Shown: in pieces, positions 24,333-31,990 of the stretch
Layout: every line of letters begins with the position of its first letter
Position numbering within the stretch: position 1 is the stretch's first letter
Made by a program: the position numbers and the translations under genes
The notes under the pieces: model-generated
What the model saw: the letters and a program-made list of their open reading frames with translations, nothing else
Told to the model about the DNA's origin: nothing
The model's database searches: none
Assembly: GCF_039530285.1 (NCBI RefSeq)
Contig: NZ_BAAAOK010000001.1
Location: 1 to 64,000 of the forward strand
DNA from: Actinomadura_C alba
Lineage (GTDB): Bacteria; Actinomycetota; Actinomycetes; Streptosporangiales; Streptosporangiaceae
Direction: 5' to 3'
Length of the DNA: 64,000 nt

Positions 24333-26129
24333 ATGGGTGACCTGACCGGCGCGGCGAAGCTGAGGGCGGCGCGGCCGGACGAAGCCGAGGCGCTGAGCGG
24401 GCTGATAATGCGTTCCAAGGCGTACTGGGGCTATGACGAGGCGTTCCTGGCCGGCTACCGAGACGATCTTCGGCTTCGGCGTGGTGAGGTCGTCGAACGG
24501 CGCACGGTGGTCGCCGAACGGAATGGGCTGGTCCTGGGTGTGGCCACTTTGGAGGGTGATCCGCCGGACGGTGAACTCGGCCTGCTGTTCGTTGAGCCGG
24601 ACGCGATGGGCGGCGGCGTGGGGCGACTGCTGTACCGGCATGTGCTGGAGGAAGCGGGGCGGCTGGGCTTCACCCGGGTGACGATCGAATCCGACCCCAA
24701 TGCCGAGGCGTTCTACCTGGCGATGGGGGCGCAGCGACAGGACGTCGCCCGGCAGGCGACAGCCCGTGCCCTGCCTGTGCTCGTAGCGTGGCCGGTCCGG
24801 CCGGAGCCAACCTGGTCAGTGGCCTGGAGCGCGGGAGGACCTACGGTCCACGTCGGCAATGTCACCGAGTTCAACGGCCAGTTCGCCGGCGGTGCGCGGG
24901 GTCCCGACCACTACTCCTGCCTGGCCGCCTTCTGCGGTCCACGCCCCGCGATGATCGTTCTTCCCCAGCGGGTCGACGATTGGTGGGTCCGGGACATCGC
25001 TGCCGCCCTCGGCTGGGGGGAGGTGGAGGTGCACAGCGGGATCACTGATGACGGCCGCGTGTCCGAAGCGATCCTGGCTCGGCCGGACCTGCTGGAACGC
25101 CTCACCTCCCGAGGGTCACCCGTGCTGCCGTGGGGTCGGACGGCGGCGTTCGAGCCGATCGCCCCGTCACCCGGCGGTGTGCTGGAGGCCATCGGCCGGT
25201 ATGAGGCGAAGAGCCGTGCGCACGCGTTGTTCCGCGCGCTGGCTTCCGATCACCCGGGAATCGTCGTTCCCGCACAACGGCCGGTCGGCTCGCGTCGCGC
25301 ACTCGCACGGGACCTTGCCGAAGGGCCTCGGGTGGTGCTCAAGCGGGAGTACGGCGTCGGTGGGTCCGGGACGCTGATCGTGTCCCCCGAGACGGAAGGC
25401 CTCCGAGCCCTCGCACGGCGATGGTCGAGCGGCGGCGTGCTGCTGGAGGAGTACGTGGAGGGATCCGGCCCGTACCGGGATCCCACCTTCGACGCCGTCA
25501 TCGACTCCGACGGCGAGGTTCACCCGGTCGGTGTCGGGCTGATGGACGTCGACGAGACCAGCTACAGCGGAGTCACCGTCGGTCTCGGTGTCCTGCCCGA
25601 TTCACTCACCGACACGGCCGTCGGGTTCGGGGTCGCGGTGGGCCGGGCCTTGGCCGAGGACGGCTATCGGGGTTGGTACGACGTTGATTTCGTCACCGAA
25701 CGGTCGGGCCGCCTCGCGCCAACTGAGATCAACCTGCGGCTCACCGGACCGGCCGTCGCGTTCCATCTCCAGGCCGCCCTCGATCGCCTGCGAGGAGGAC
25801 ATCACTTCGTCCGCACACTCGACCGGCTACCACTAGGTGCACGGCTGCCTGCGGGGCCGCTGCGCGAACACGTCGCCCGCACTGCCCAGAGGTGCCGGGC
25901 GCTCGGCACGACCCTGCTGGTCACCATCCCGACGGCAGCATTCGATCCCGTTCCCTACCTGGGCGTGGCGATCGCCGCCCGTACCAGGCGGGCCCTTGAG
26001 GAGGCGGAGACCACCGTCCGCGGCGCGAACGCGGCCCTGGGCGAGATGTTCGGCGATCTGGAGGTCAATCTGCGCGATGCTCGCGGATCGCAAAGGCGAC
26101 GAGCACGGCTGCGGCGATCATCAAGGTGA
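24333..26129 (+). CDS. GNAT acetyltransferase fused to ATP-grasp (PGM1-like) ligase
   Basis: The 598-residue product has two parts. Residues about 8-150 form a GNAT domain (EAEALSGLIMRSKAYWGYDE, LFVEPDAMGGGVGRLLYRHV and SDPNAEAFYLAMGAQ). Residues about 165-575 form a pre-ATP-grasp plus ATP-grasp region: NVTEFNGQFAGGARGP, then VVLKREYGVGGSGTLI, LLEEYVEGSG and a metal-binding APTEINLRLTGPAVAF. The latter resembles the pheganomycin ligase PGM1 and related carboxylate-amine ligases that join peptides or small acids. An acyltransferase fused to a ligase suggests an N-acylated peptide or amino-acid product. It overlaps the convergent membrane-protein gene by 65 bases. Confidence 0.78.
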   Translation: MGDLTGAAKLRAARPDEAEALSGLIMRSKAYWGYDEAFLAGYRDDLRLRRGEVVERRTVVAERNGLVLGVATLEGDPPDGELGLLFVEPDAMGGGVGRLLYRHVLEEAGRLGFTRVTIESDPNAEAFYLAMGAQRQDVARQATARALPVLVAWPVRPEPTWSVAWSAGGPTVHVGNVTEFNGQFAGGARGPDHYSCLAAFCGPRPAMIVLPQRVDDWWVRDIAAALGWGEVEVHSGITDDGRVSEAILARPDLLERLTSRGSPVLPWGRTAAFEPIAPSPGGVLEAIGRYEAKSRAHALFRALASDHPGIVVPAQRPVGSRRALARDLAEGPRVVLKREYGVGGSGTLIVSPETEGLRALARRWSSGGVLLEEYVEGSGPYRDPTFDAVIDSDGEVHPVGVGLMDVDETSYSGVTVGLGVLPDSLTDTAVGFGVAVGRALAEDGYRGWYDVDFVTERSGRLAPTEINLRLTGPAVAFHLQAALDRLRGGHHFVRTLDRLPLGARLPAGPLREHVARTAQRCRALGTTLLVTIPTAAFDPVPYLGVAIAARTRRALEEAETTVRGANAALGEMFGDLEVNLRDARGSQRRRARLRRSSR

Positions 26130-26817
26130 TGTTGAACCCGTAGACGAGGGCGGCCTGACGGTCCCAGTCGGTCTTGGCGGCAAGCCGGTAGAAGTTGTCC
26201 TGCGGCCACCAGGCGACCAGCAGCCAGACGATCGACAGGTGGGCGAGCGTGGTCAGCCATGGCGGGCGTCCCAGACGGGTCAGCCGCCTGCGGCCGAGGA
26301 ACAGGAAGCCGATCCCCAAACCGAAGGACAGGCATTCGGCCACATAGAGCCCGGTGAAGAGCCCGGCCCACGGTTGGGGCACCGCCGACAGGTCCGTGGA
26401 GCCCGGCCAGAAAGCGTCGGTCATCAGGAACGCCACCAAGGCGATGAACCCCGCCAGCAGCAGCATGACCACCCCGAGCGACGCATCGCCCAGATCCGGC
26501 AGCGCCCCCTTGCCGCCCGCCGCCCGTCCCGGCAGCACCGGAAGCGGAAGACCTTCGCGGTCCACCTCATCCGAACTGGTGCGGGGCAGGGAGTCCACCG
26601 GTATCACGGCCCGTGGCATTCGGTTGGGCCGCAGACGCGGGCCCGACAGGAACGCCCGGATCTCCGCTGGATCGGCCCGTCCAGTGGTGACGACGTACGC
26701 GACGAGTGTGTTCTTCCGTGACCCGGTCCGGATCCTGGTGACCACGCAATCTCGTACTTTCGGATGCCTGCGAAGCTCCGCCTCGACATCGTCATAGGCC
26801 ATGCCAGATCGCCCCAA
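26065..26817 (-). CDS. Membrane protein with N-terminal AMP-binding-enzyme C domain
   Basis: Residues about 8-85 (YDDVEAELRRHPKVRDCVVT, LVAYVVTTGRADPAEIRAFL, NRMPRAVIPVDSLPRTSSDE) match the C-terminal subdomain of adenylate-forming enzymes, the part that closes over the active site. The catalytic lysine position is replaced (PRTSSDEVDRE instead of the usual TxxGKxDR). The rest has four or so membrane helices. The large N-terminal adenylation domain is absent. A stand-alone C domain tethered to the membrane is unusual; it could act with a partner or be a relic. The ATG at 26799 is an alternative start. Confidence 0.7.
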   Translation of the reverse strand: MGRSGMAYDDVEAELRRHPKVRDCVVTRIRTGSRKNTLVAYVVTTGRADPAEIRAFLSGPRLRPNRMPRAVIPVDSLPRTSSDEVDREGLPLPVLPGRAAGGKGALPDLGDASLGVVMLLLAGFIALVAFLMTDAFWPGSTDLSAVPQPWAGLFTGLYVAECLSFGLGIGFLFLGRRRLTRLGRPPWLTTLAHLSIVWLLVAWWPQDNFYRLAAKTDWDRQAALVYGFNITLMIAAAVLVAFAIREHRAD

Positions 26818-26843
26818 GCAATCGGAAAAGCGCCAACCCGCGC

Positions 26844-26918
26844 AATGATGTCACGATGCGGGCGCTTCAGTGGGGCTGCTCCTTGTGGGAGTTCCAGGCG
26901 TACGGCTCGATCGGCTCG
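26844..26918 (+). pseudogene. Relic of an F5/8 type C (carbohydrate-binding) domain
   Basis: The forward frame reads NDVTMRALQWGCSLWEFQAY followed by GSIGSPPP, a close match to the last strand of discoidin-like domains in secreted glycosidases (typical ...GTQWGYSLWEFQVYG... then a linker). No catalytic module precedes or follows in frame, so it is a remnant of a larger secreted enzyme gene. Confidence 0.6.
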
Positions 26919-27073
26919 CCACCGCCGGCGAGCACGACGCCGATCTCCGCTTTCAAGCCACGGTCAACACCCGAAGCCTCGTCGCCACCACGACCGCATG
27001 AGACGGGCCTCGTACGTCAGGCAGGCTCCGCGTGTCGAGAACCGAGCGCATCATTGTGGTCACTTAGGGTAAG
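26919..27073. other. Intergenic stretch, nothing assignable
   Basis: The relic's frame stays open to 27110 but loses resemblance to any domain. The stretch separates the relic from the structured leader of the next gene. Confidence 0.4.
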
Positions 27074-27120
27074 CGATCAGTCGTTGTTTCTGATCTCGAC
27101 CCGTCCTTGAGGGGCGGGTC
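27074..27120 (+). promoter_or_regulatory. Two adjacent hairpins in the leader of the surface-protein cluster
   Basis: GATCAG (27075-27080) pairs with CTGATC (27090-27095), and GACCCGTCC (27098-27106) pairs with GGGCGGGTC (27112-27120) around TTGAG with one G-T pair. The second hairpin ends 21 bases before the ATG of the first gene, with the ribosome site between. It may be an upstream terminator or a leader controlling translation. Confidence 0.5.
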
Positions 27121-27141
27121 CCTGCGGCTACGGAGAACCAC

Positions 27142-27660
27142 ATGCGACTTCGGTCGATCGCACTGCTTGCGGGAAGCACGATCACTTCGGCGATACTCAC
27201 CGCTCCGACCGCGAACGCCGCGGACACCACCGTGACCTTCACGGTCAGCTCGGGTGCGTTGACGATCACGGCGCCATCAGGTCCGGTCAACCTGGGCAGC
27301 GCCCCACCGGGCGGTGGTGTCAGCGGTGCGATCGGCACCGTGCAGGTCACCGACGCCCGGGGCGGTACACCCACCTCCGACTGGATCTCCCGGGTCTCGT
27401 CGACGGCTTTCACGAGCGGCCCTGATTCCATCCCTGCCTCGAACGCGACGTACACCCCTGGGCCCGGAACTCTTGTGCTCGGCAACGGGACGCTCACTCC
27501 GGGCGCGTCGGGGAGCCTGGCCGCGCAGCGCATCGCGATGAGCTACACCGGCGGCACCGGGAGCAGCCAGGCGACGTGGGATCCGACCGTGGCGGTCTCC
27601 ATCCCGCTAGCGGCTGATCTGGGCACCTACACCGGGACACTGACCCATTCCGTCTCCTGA
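27142..27660 (+). CDS. Secreted WxL-like surface protein 1
   Basis: The 172-residue product has a signal peptide ending ANAAD and a beta-rich body with GTVQVTDARGGTPTSDWISR and a C-terminal ATWDPTVAVSIPLAADLGTY then TGTLTHSVS. The pattern resembles WxL-domain proteins of Firmicutes, which bind peptidoglycan non-covalently and end with a similar GTYTxTLTxxL strand. It is a paralogue of the third gene of this cluster. The ATG follows GGAGAACCAC. Function is inferred to be cell-surface attachment. Confidence 0.65.
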   Translation: MRLRSIALLAGSTITSAILTAPTANAADTTVTFTVSSGALTITAPSGPVNLGSAPPGGGVSGAIGTVQVTDARGGTPTSDWISRVSSTAFTSGPDSIPASNATYTPGPGTLVLGNGTLTPGASGSLAAQRIAMSYTGGTGSSQATWDPTVAVSIPLAADLGTYTGTLTHSVS

Positions 27661-28705
27661 CCGCCGCGCTGGCCTGGCCCTGGGCGTCCTGCTGTCCGTG
27701 CTCTTCACAGGCGCGGGCGGCGGGACGGCCCAGGCCGCCCGCACCGTGGTCGGCGGTACCACAGGTGCGGCCCATGCCAGCGCGGATCGCCCCAGCGACG
27801 GACTCGGCATCCGCCTGCTCGACGCCCCCGTCTCCCGCCGCAAGGATCCCCGCGCACGTACCGGGGTGGTCGACCATCTCAACCCCGGCACCACGATCAC
27901 CCGGCGTTTCGAGGTGTCGAACACCACGAGGCGCTCGCTGCGGGTCGCGCTGTACGCGGCCGCTGCCGACGTCGAGAACCGTACTTTCGCCTTCGCACCG
28001 GAGCGCACGCCGAACGAGTTGACGACGTGGACGACCGTCGAGCCGGCCGAGATCGATCTGCCGCCGCACCACAAGCGAACCGGACGGTTCACCATCCGGG
28101 TGCCCAAGACCGCATGGCGTGGCGAGCGGTATGCCATGATCTGGGCGCAAACTGGGGCACCGCCCGATAAGAACCACAACCTCGGGCTCCTCAGCCGCGT
28201 CGGCATACGGATCTATCTCGACATCGGTCCGGGCGGTGAGCCGCCATCGGACATGCGCATTGAGAAGCTGACCCCAGAACGCGACGCCGCCGGGCGGCCC
28301 CGGCTCGTGGCCCAGGTCCGCAACACCGGTGGCCGGGCATTGGACCTGTCCGGGCGGCTGTCCCTGACCGACGGCCCGGAAGGCATTCGGGCCGGGCCGT
28401 ACCCGGCCACGCTGGGCGTCACCCTGAAACCGGGCGACACCGGCCAGGTGGTCGTCGAGATGGGCAAACGGCTGCCGAACGGTCCGTGGAAAGCCCACCT
28501 GGTCATTCAAAGCGGTCTGGTGAAGCGGGTGGTGTCGGCCAACGTCACCTTCCCCGACACCGGGATAGGCCGGTCTGCCGTCCTGCTGGGCACCCGTCAC
28601 ATGCTGTTCCCGTCGGCGCTGGTCGCTCTCACCCTGGCGGTCGCCGCCGTCGTACTCCTCCTCCTTCGCCGGCGGCGGCGGCGCGTCAACTCCGGCTCCG
28701 CTTGA
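27647..28705 (+). CDS. DUF916-like secreted protein with C-terminal membrane anchor
   Basis: The frame encodes a signal-peptide-like RRAGLALGVLLSVLFTGAGG, an Ig-like domain with VDHLNPGTTITRRFEVSNTT as in DUF916 proteins, a second Ig-like domain (RLVAQVRNTGGRALDLSGRL) and a C-terminal membrane helix followed by a run of arginines. DUF916/WxL-interacting proteins anchor WxL proteins in Firmicutes. The start is a puzzle: the only GTG (27698) falls inside the signal peptide, and the frame extends to 27647 where the codon is ATT; I use that as the outer limit. The gene overlaps or abuts the first gene. Confidence 0.65.
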   Translation: MPSPDRRAGLALGVLLSVLFTGAGGGTAQAARTVVGGTTGAAHASADRPSDGLGIRLLDAPVSRRKDPRARTGVVDHLNPGTTITRRFEVSNTTRRSLRVALYAAAADVENRTFAFAPERTPNELTTWTTVEPAEIDLPPHHKRTGRFTIRVPKTAWRGERYAMIWAQTGAPPDKNHNLGLLSRVGIRIYLDIGPGGEPPSDMRIEKLTPERDAAGRPRLVAQVRNTGGRALDLSGRLSLTDGPEGIRAGPYPATLGVTLKPGDTGQVVVEMGKRLPNGPWKAHLVIQSGLVKRVVSANVTFPDTGIGRSAVLLGTRHMLFPSALVALTLAVAAVVLLLLRRRRRRVNSGSA

Positions 28706-28718
28706 GCGAAAGACATCG

Positions 28719-29252
28719 ATGTATCGAAGAACGGCACTCATCACCACGACGGCCGTACTGGCCACCACATTCGCCGCACCAGCCGATGCGGCACCGAGCC
28801 TTGCCAGGTTCATACCGGCCAAAGCAGGCTCGCTGACCATCAGCGTCCCTGCGTCGGCGGCTCTGGGTAGCGCGCGCTCAGGGGGTCAGCTCACTTCACG
28901 AATAGCGACGGTGACAGTGACCGACACCCGCGAACCCGGTGCGGGATCGTGGACCACGACCGTCTCCTCGACCAACTACACCAGAACCAGCCCGCCCACG
29001 GCGACGATCAGCCGGGCGAACGTGTACTACTGGTCCGGCCCGGCCACCGACACACAAGGCGGCGGGACCTTCACCCCCGGCCAGCCCACCGCCGCCCAAA
29101 GAGTCAGCCTCAGCACCACCCAGACCGCCTTCTCCCACACCCATATCGCAGGCGTCAACAGCGCAAGCTGGGCCCCGACACTGCAGGTATCAATCCCATT
29201 CGCCACCACCGCCGGCAACTACGCCGGAACCATCACCCACTCAGTCGGCTGA
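28719..29252 (+). CDS. Secreted WxL-like surface protein 2
   Basis: The 177-residue product has a signal peptide ending ADAAP and the same layout as the first gene: GSLTISVPASAALGSARSGG, RIATVTVTDTREPGAGSWTT and a C-terminal ASWAPTLQVSIPFATTAGNY then AGTITHSVG. It starts 13 bases after the DUF916-like gene, so the three genes form one operon. The two paralogues presumably bind the anchored protein or the wall. Confidence 0.65.
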   Translation: MYRRTALITTTAVLATTFAAPADAAPSLARFIPAKAGSLTISVPASAALGSARSGGQLTSRIATVTVTDTREPGAGSWTTTVSSTNYTRTSPPTATISRANVYYWSGPATDTQGGGTFTPGQPTAAQRVSLSTTQTAFSHTHIAGVNSASWAPTLQVSIPFATTAGNYAGTITHSVG

Positions 29253-29301
29253 TCCGAGAACCGGACACCACCGGAGTCGCCGGGAAGGTTACGGTGCGAT
29301 C

Positions 29302-30369
29302 ATGCCGATATCGCTCGAGGTTCCCACCGAGCCCGGCGCGGTGACCTTCGCCGTGTCGCCGCTCGTGGAGCTCGGCTGGGCATGGCATGTGCTGGTCGGC
29401 GTCGACCACCATCCCGACCGCGCCGAGTGGGCCGCGGGGGTGCGCGCACTGCTGCCCGAGGGCCTCGCCGAGGAGCTCACGGCCTGGGCCTTCACGGTAC
29501 GCGCCGTGCGCGCCACCCTGCTGGTGGATCCGACTCTCGTGGGGTCGGGCGGCTGGGAGGACCGGCTGGACCGGGTGGGCCGGGTGCCGGTCGGAGAGTT
29601 CGCCGCGATGATGTTGCGGCCGTTGCTCCGAGAGCGCGGCCGGCCGGGCGACCTGTCGAATCCCCGGGTACGCGCCGGGATCACCGCCCTGGCCCGCGCC
29701 CGTGGACCGGCGACGGTGCGCGTCGTCCGGCTGCTCCTCGACGACGCGGAGACCGCGCGGGAATCACTGGTCGCCGTCCTCTCCCACTGCTGGTCGCTGT
29801 TCTTCCAGGCGGAGTGGGAACAGGCGGCTCCCGTCCTGCGCCGTGAGGTCCTGGCTCGTTCGCGGCTGTGCGCACAGTCCGGCCCGTTGCTCGCGCTGCG
29901 GGACCTGTCACCGGCCGTGGACGTCGCGCCGGACGGCCGGATCGTGATCGACAAGGTGCAGAGCAAGCGGCTGGCCACCGCGCGGCGCGGACTGGTGCTG
30001 GTCCCGACCGTCTTCGGCGATCCCCATGTGTACGTCGCCGACGAACCCGACCGGCCGGTCGTCGTGCACTACCCCTTCCCGGCCCCCTCGCGGGCGGCCG
30101 ACCGGCGCTCGACGTGGCAGCGGCTCAGCGTGCTCGCCAACCCGGCACGGCTGGAGGTGTGCCGGGCCATCGCGGTCGAGCCGCGATCCGCACGGGAGAT
30201 CGCGCGCCACTGGCGATTCACCGAGGCCGCGGTGACCAAGCACCTGTCCAAGCTCCGTGCGGCCGGGCTCGTGCGGACCGAACGGGCCGGGCACTTCGTG
30301 CGCTACTCGCTCGACACCGAGGCGATCGAGATGCTCGGCGGCGACCTGCTCGAGGTGTTGCGCCGCTGA
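29302..30369 (+). CDS. ArsR-family regulator with DUF5937 domain
   Basis: The 355-residue product has an N-terminal DUF5937-type region (TFAVSPLVELGWAWHVLVGV) and a C-terminal winged helix: RLSVLANPARLEVCRAIAVE, then AREIARHWRFTEAAVTKHLS and LVRTERAGHFVRYSLD. This is the usual layout of long actinomycete ArsR-type repressors. The ATG at 29302 is preceded by GGGAAGG at some distance. It is followed by the DinB-like and esterase genes, which it may control. Confidence 0.87.
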   Translation: MPISLEVPTEPGAVTFAVSPLVELGWAWHVLVGVDHHPDRAEWAAGVRALLPEGLAEELTAWAFTVRAVRATLLVDPTLVGSGGWEDRLDRVGRVPVGEFAAMMLRPLLRERGRPGDLSNPRVRAGITALARARGPATVRVVRLLLDDAETARESLVAVLSHCWSLFFQAEWEQAAPVLRREVLARSRLCAQSGPLLALRDLSPAVDVAPDGRIVIDKVQSKRLATARRGLVLVPTVFGDPHVYVADEPDRPVVVHYPFPAPSRAADRRSTWQRLSVLANPARLEVCRAIAVEPRSAREIARHWRFTEAAVTKHLSKLRAAGLVRTERAGHFVRYSLDTEAIEMLGGDLLEVLRR

Positions 30370-30436
30370 CGCCCAAGCCTGCCCGAGACGAGCAGGCTTG
30401 CGTTCCGTCCCGACCATGCTTCCTACGCTCGGGCCC

Positions 30437-30985
30437 ATGATGACGAAGAGACCACGGCTCTTGACGGTCGGCGAGACGGTGCGGCGCACGACGGTCGACC
30501 GCGGCCTGTTGATGGACCGGGTGGCCGGCCGCCCGGAGGACGAACTGATCGCCCCATATCTGGTCCGCGGCGGTCCCCTGGGAGACTTCTGCGAATCGCT
30601 GCGCGACCTGGTCGCGCACGTCCTGATGTGGGACGAGATCAGTCTGGCCGTGCTGACCGAGGCGCGCCATGGCCGGGCGCACTGGAGCCTGGCGGAGCGC
30701 TGGGAGGAGCCGGAGGTCGGCGCTTCGCTGAACGTCTCCGGGGTGGCGGCGGGGCGTGAACTGCCGGTCGACCTGCTCCTGGACAGGTTCACGGTCGTCC
30801 GCGACGCGCTCCTCGACGAGCTGTCCCGCTATGACGGCGAGCGGTGGAGCGCCCCGATCGAGACGGAGGAGCCCCGCGCGGAGAGCATCGGGGCGCTGGC
30901 GCAGCACGTCATGACGATTCCGCGCCATGAGCCGTACTGGCACGCGGCCATCCACCTCGGCGAGCTGGCGGAGGTGACGTCCTGA
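30437..30985 (+). CDS. DinB/mycothiol-dependent enzyme-fold protein
   Basis: The 182-residue product is mostly helical with LRDLVAHVLMWDEISLAVLT and a histidine near the end in MTIPRHEPYWHAAIHLGELA, as in the DinB/maleylpyruvate isomerase-like superfamily where three histidines bind a metal. Such proteins often act as thiol-dependent transferases. The stop overlaps the ATG of the next gene (TGATG). It may detoxify a compound together with the following esterase. Confidence 0.7.
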   Translation: MMTKRPRLLTVGETVRRTTVDRGLLMDRVAGRPEDELIAPYLVRGGPLGDFCESLRDLVAHVLMWDEISLAVLTEARHGRAHWSLAERWEEPEVGASLNVSGVAAGRELPVDLLLDRFTVVRDALLDELSRYDGERWSAPIETEEPRAESIGALAQHVMTIPRHEPYWHAAIHLGELAEVTS

Positions 30986-31953
30986 TGCCCCTCGATCCGG
31001 ATGTGCGGGCCATCGTGGCCGGGGCCGGCGAGAGCCGGCCGCTCGCGTCGCTGTCACTGGAGGAGGCCCGGGCCATCACCCGCGGGGTGGTCACGCTCCA
31101 AGGCGAACCGGTACCGGTCGCGGAGGTGCGCGATGTCGAGGCCGCCGGTGCGGGCGGTCCGGTGCGCGTCCGTCTCTACCGCCCGCTGCAAACGCGGTCG
31201 CCGGCCCCGGTGCTGGTCTGGGCGCACGCCGGCGGCTGGGTCCGCGGCGACCTGGACACCTGGGACACCCCGTTGAAGGATCTGGCGAGCCGCATTGGAG
31301 CGGTGGTGGCGAGTGTCGACTACCGTCTGGCGCCGGAGACCAGGTTTCCCGGTGCTCTCGAGGATGTGCTGGCGGCGTTGCGCCACCTCGCCGACCACGC
31401 GTCCGATCTCGGCCTGGACGCCGATCGGATCGCGGTCGGCGGCGACAGCTCGGGCGGCAATCTCGCCACGGCCGCGGCGCTGGCCATCAGAGACCTGCGG
31501 GCCGGCCCTCCGCTAGCCGCCCAGGTGCTGGTCCACCCGCCCACCGATCCCCGGTACGGGATGCCGGGCTTCGTGCGTTACGCCGATGGGACCCCGCTGA
31601 CCGACGCCGAACTGCGGGAACGCGACGACCTGGGCCACCTGTGGACGCAGTACCTGCCCTCCCCGTACGCGGCCGACCATCCGTACGCCGCGCCCATGCG
31701 CGCCCGCGACCTGGCCGGGCTGCCACCGGCGGTGATCGCCACGGCGGAGTACGACGTTCTGCGCGACGACGGGGAGGCGTACGCGGCCCGCCTCGCCGCC
31801 GCCGGTGTGCCGGTCCGGCTGCGGCGCTTCGCCGGGATGACCCATTCGTTCCTGCACTTCACCGGCCGGGCACCGGCGGCCAGGGCACTGCCGGAATGGC
31901 TCTCCGCGCAGGTGCGGCCGCTGCTCGGCCTGGAGTCATCGAGCGGAGCCTGA
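30985..31953 (+). CDS. Alpha/beta hydrolase (HSL-type esterase)
   Basis: The 322-residue product shows the hormone-sensitive-lipase family features: an oxyanion-hole motif WAHAGGWVRGD (variant of HGGG), the nucleophile elbow GGDSSGGNLA, an acid in EYDVLRDDGEAYA and a histidine in GMTHSFLH. It is a soluble carboxylesterase acting on small acyl or arylesters. It is translationally coupled to the DinB-like gene. Confidence 0.92.
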   Translation: MPLDPDVRAIVAGAGESRPLASLSLEEARAITRGVVTLQGEPVPVAEVRDVEAAGAGGPVRVRLYRPLQTRSPAPVLVWAHAGGWVRGDLDTWDTPLKDLASRIGAVVASVDYRLAPETRFPGALEDVLAALRHLADHASDLGLDADRIAVGGDSSGGNLATAAALAIRDLRAGPPLAAQVLVHPPTDPRYGMPGFVRYADGTPLTDAELRERDDLGHLWTQYLPSPYAADHPYAAPMRARDLAGLPPAVIATAEYDVLRDDGEAYAARLAAAGVPVRLRRFAGMTHSFLHFTGRAPAARALPEWLSAQVRPLLGLESSSGA

Positions 31954-31990
31954 CCGGCCGATGGCGTGGCCGGCCGCCTCGACCCGGTGC

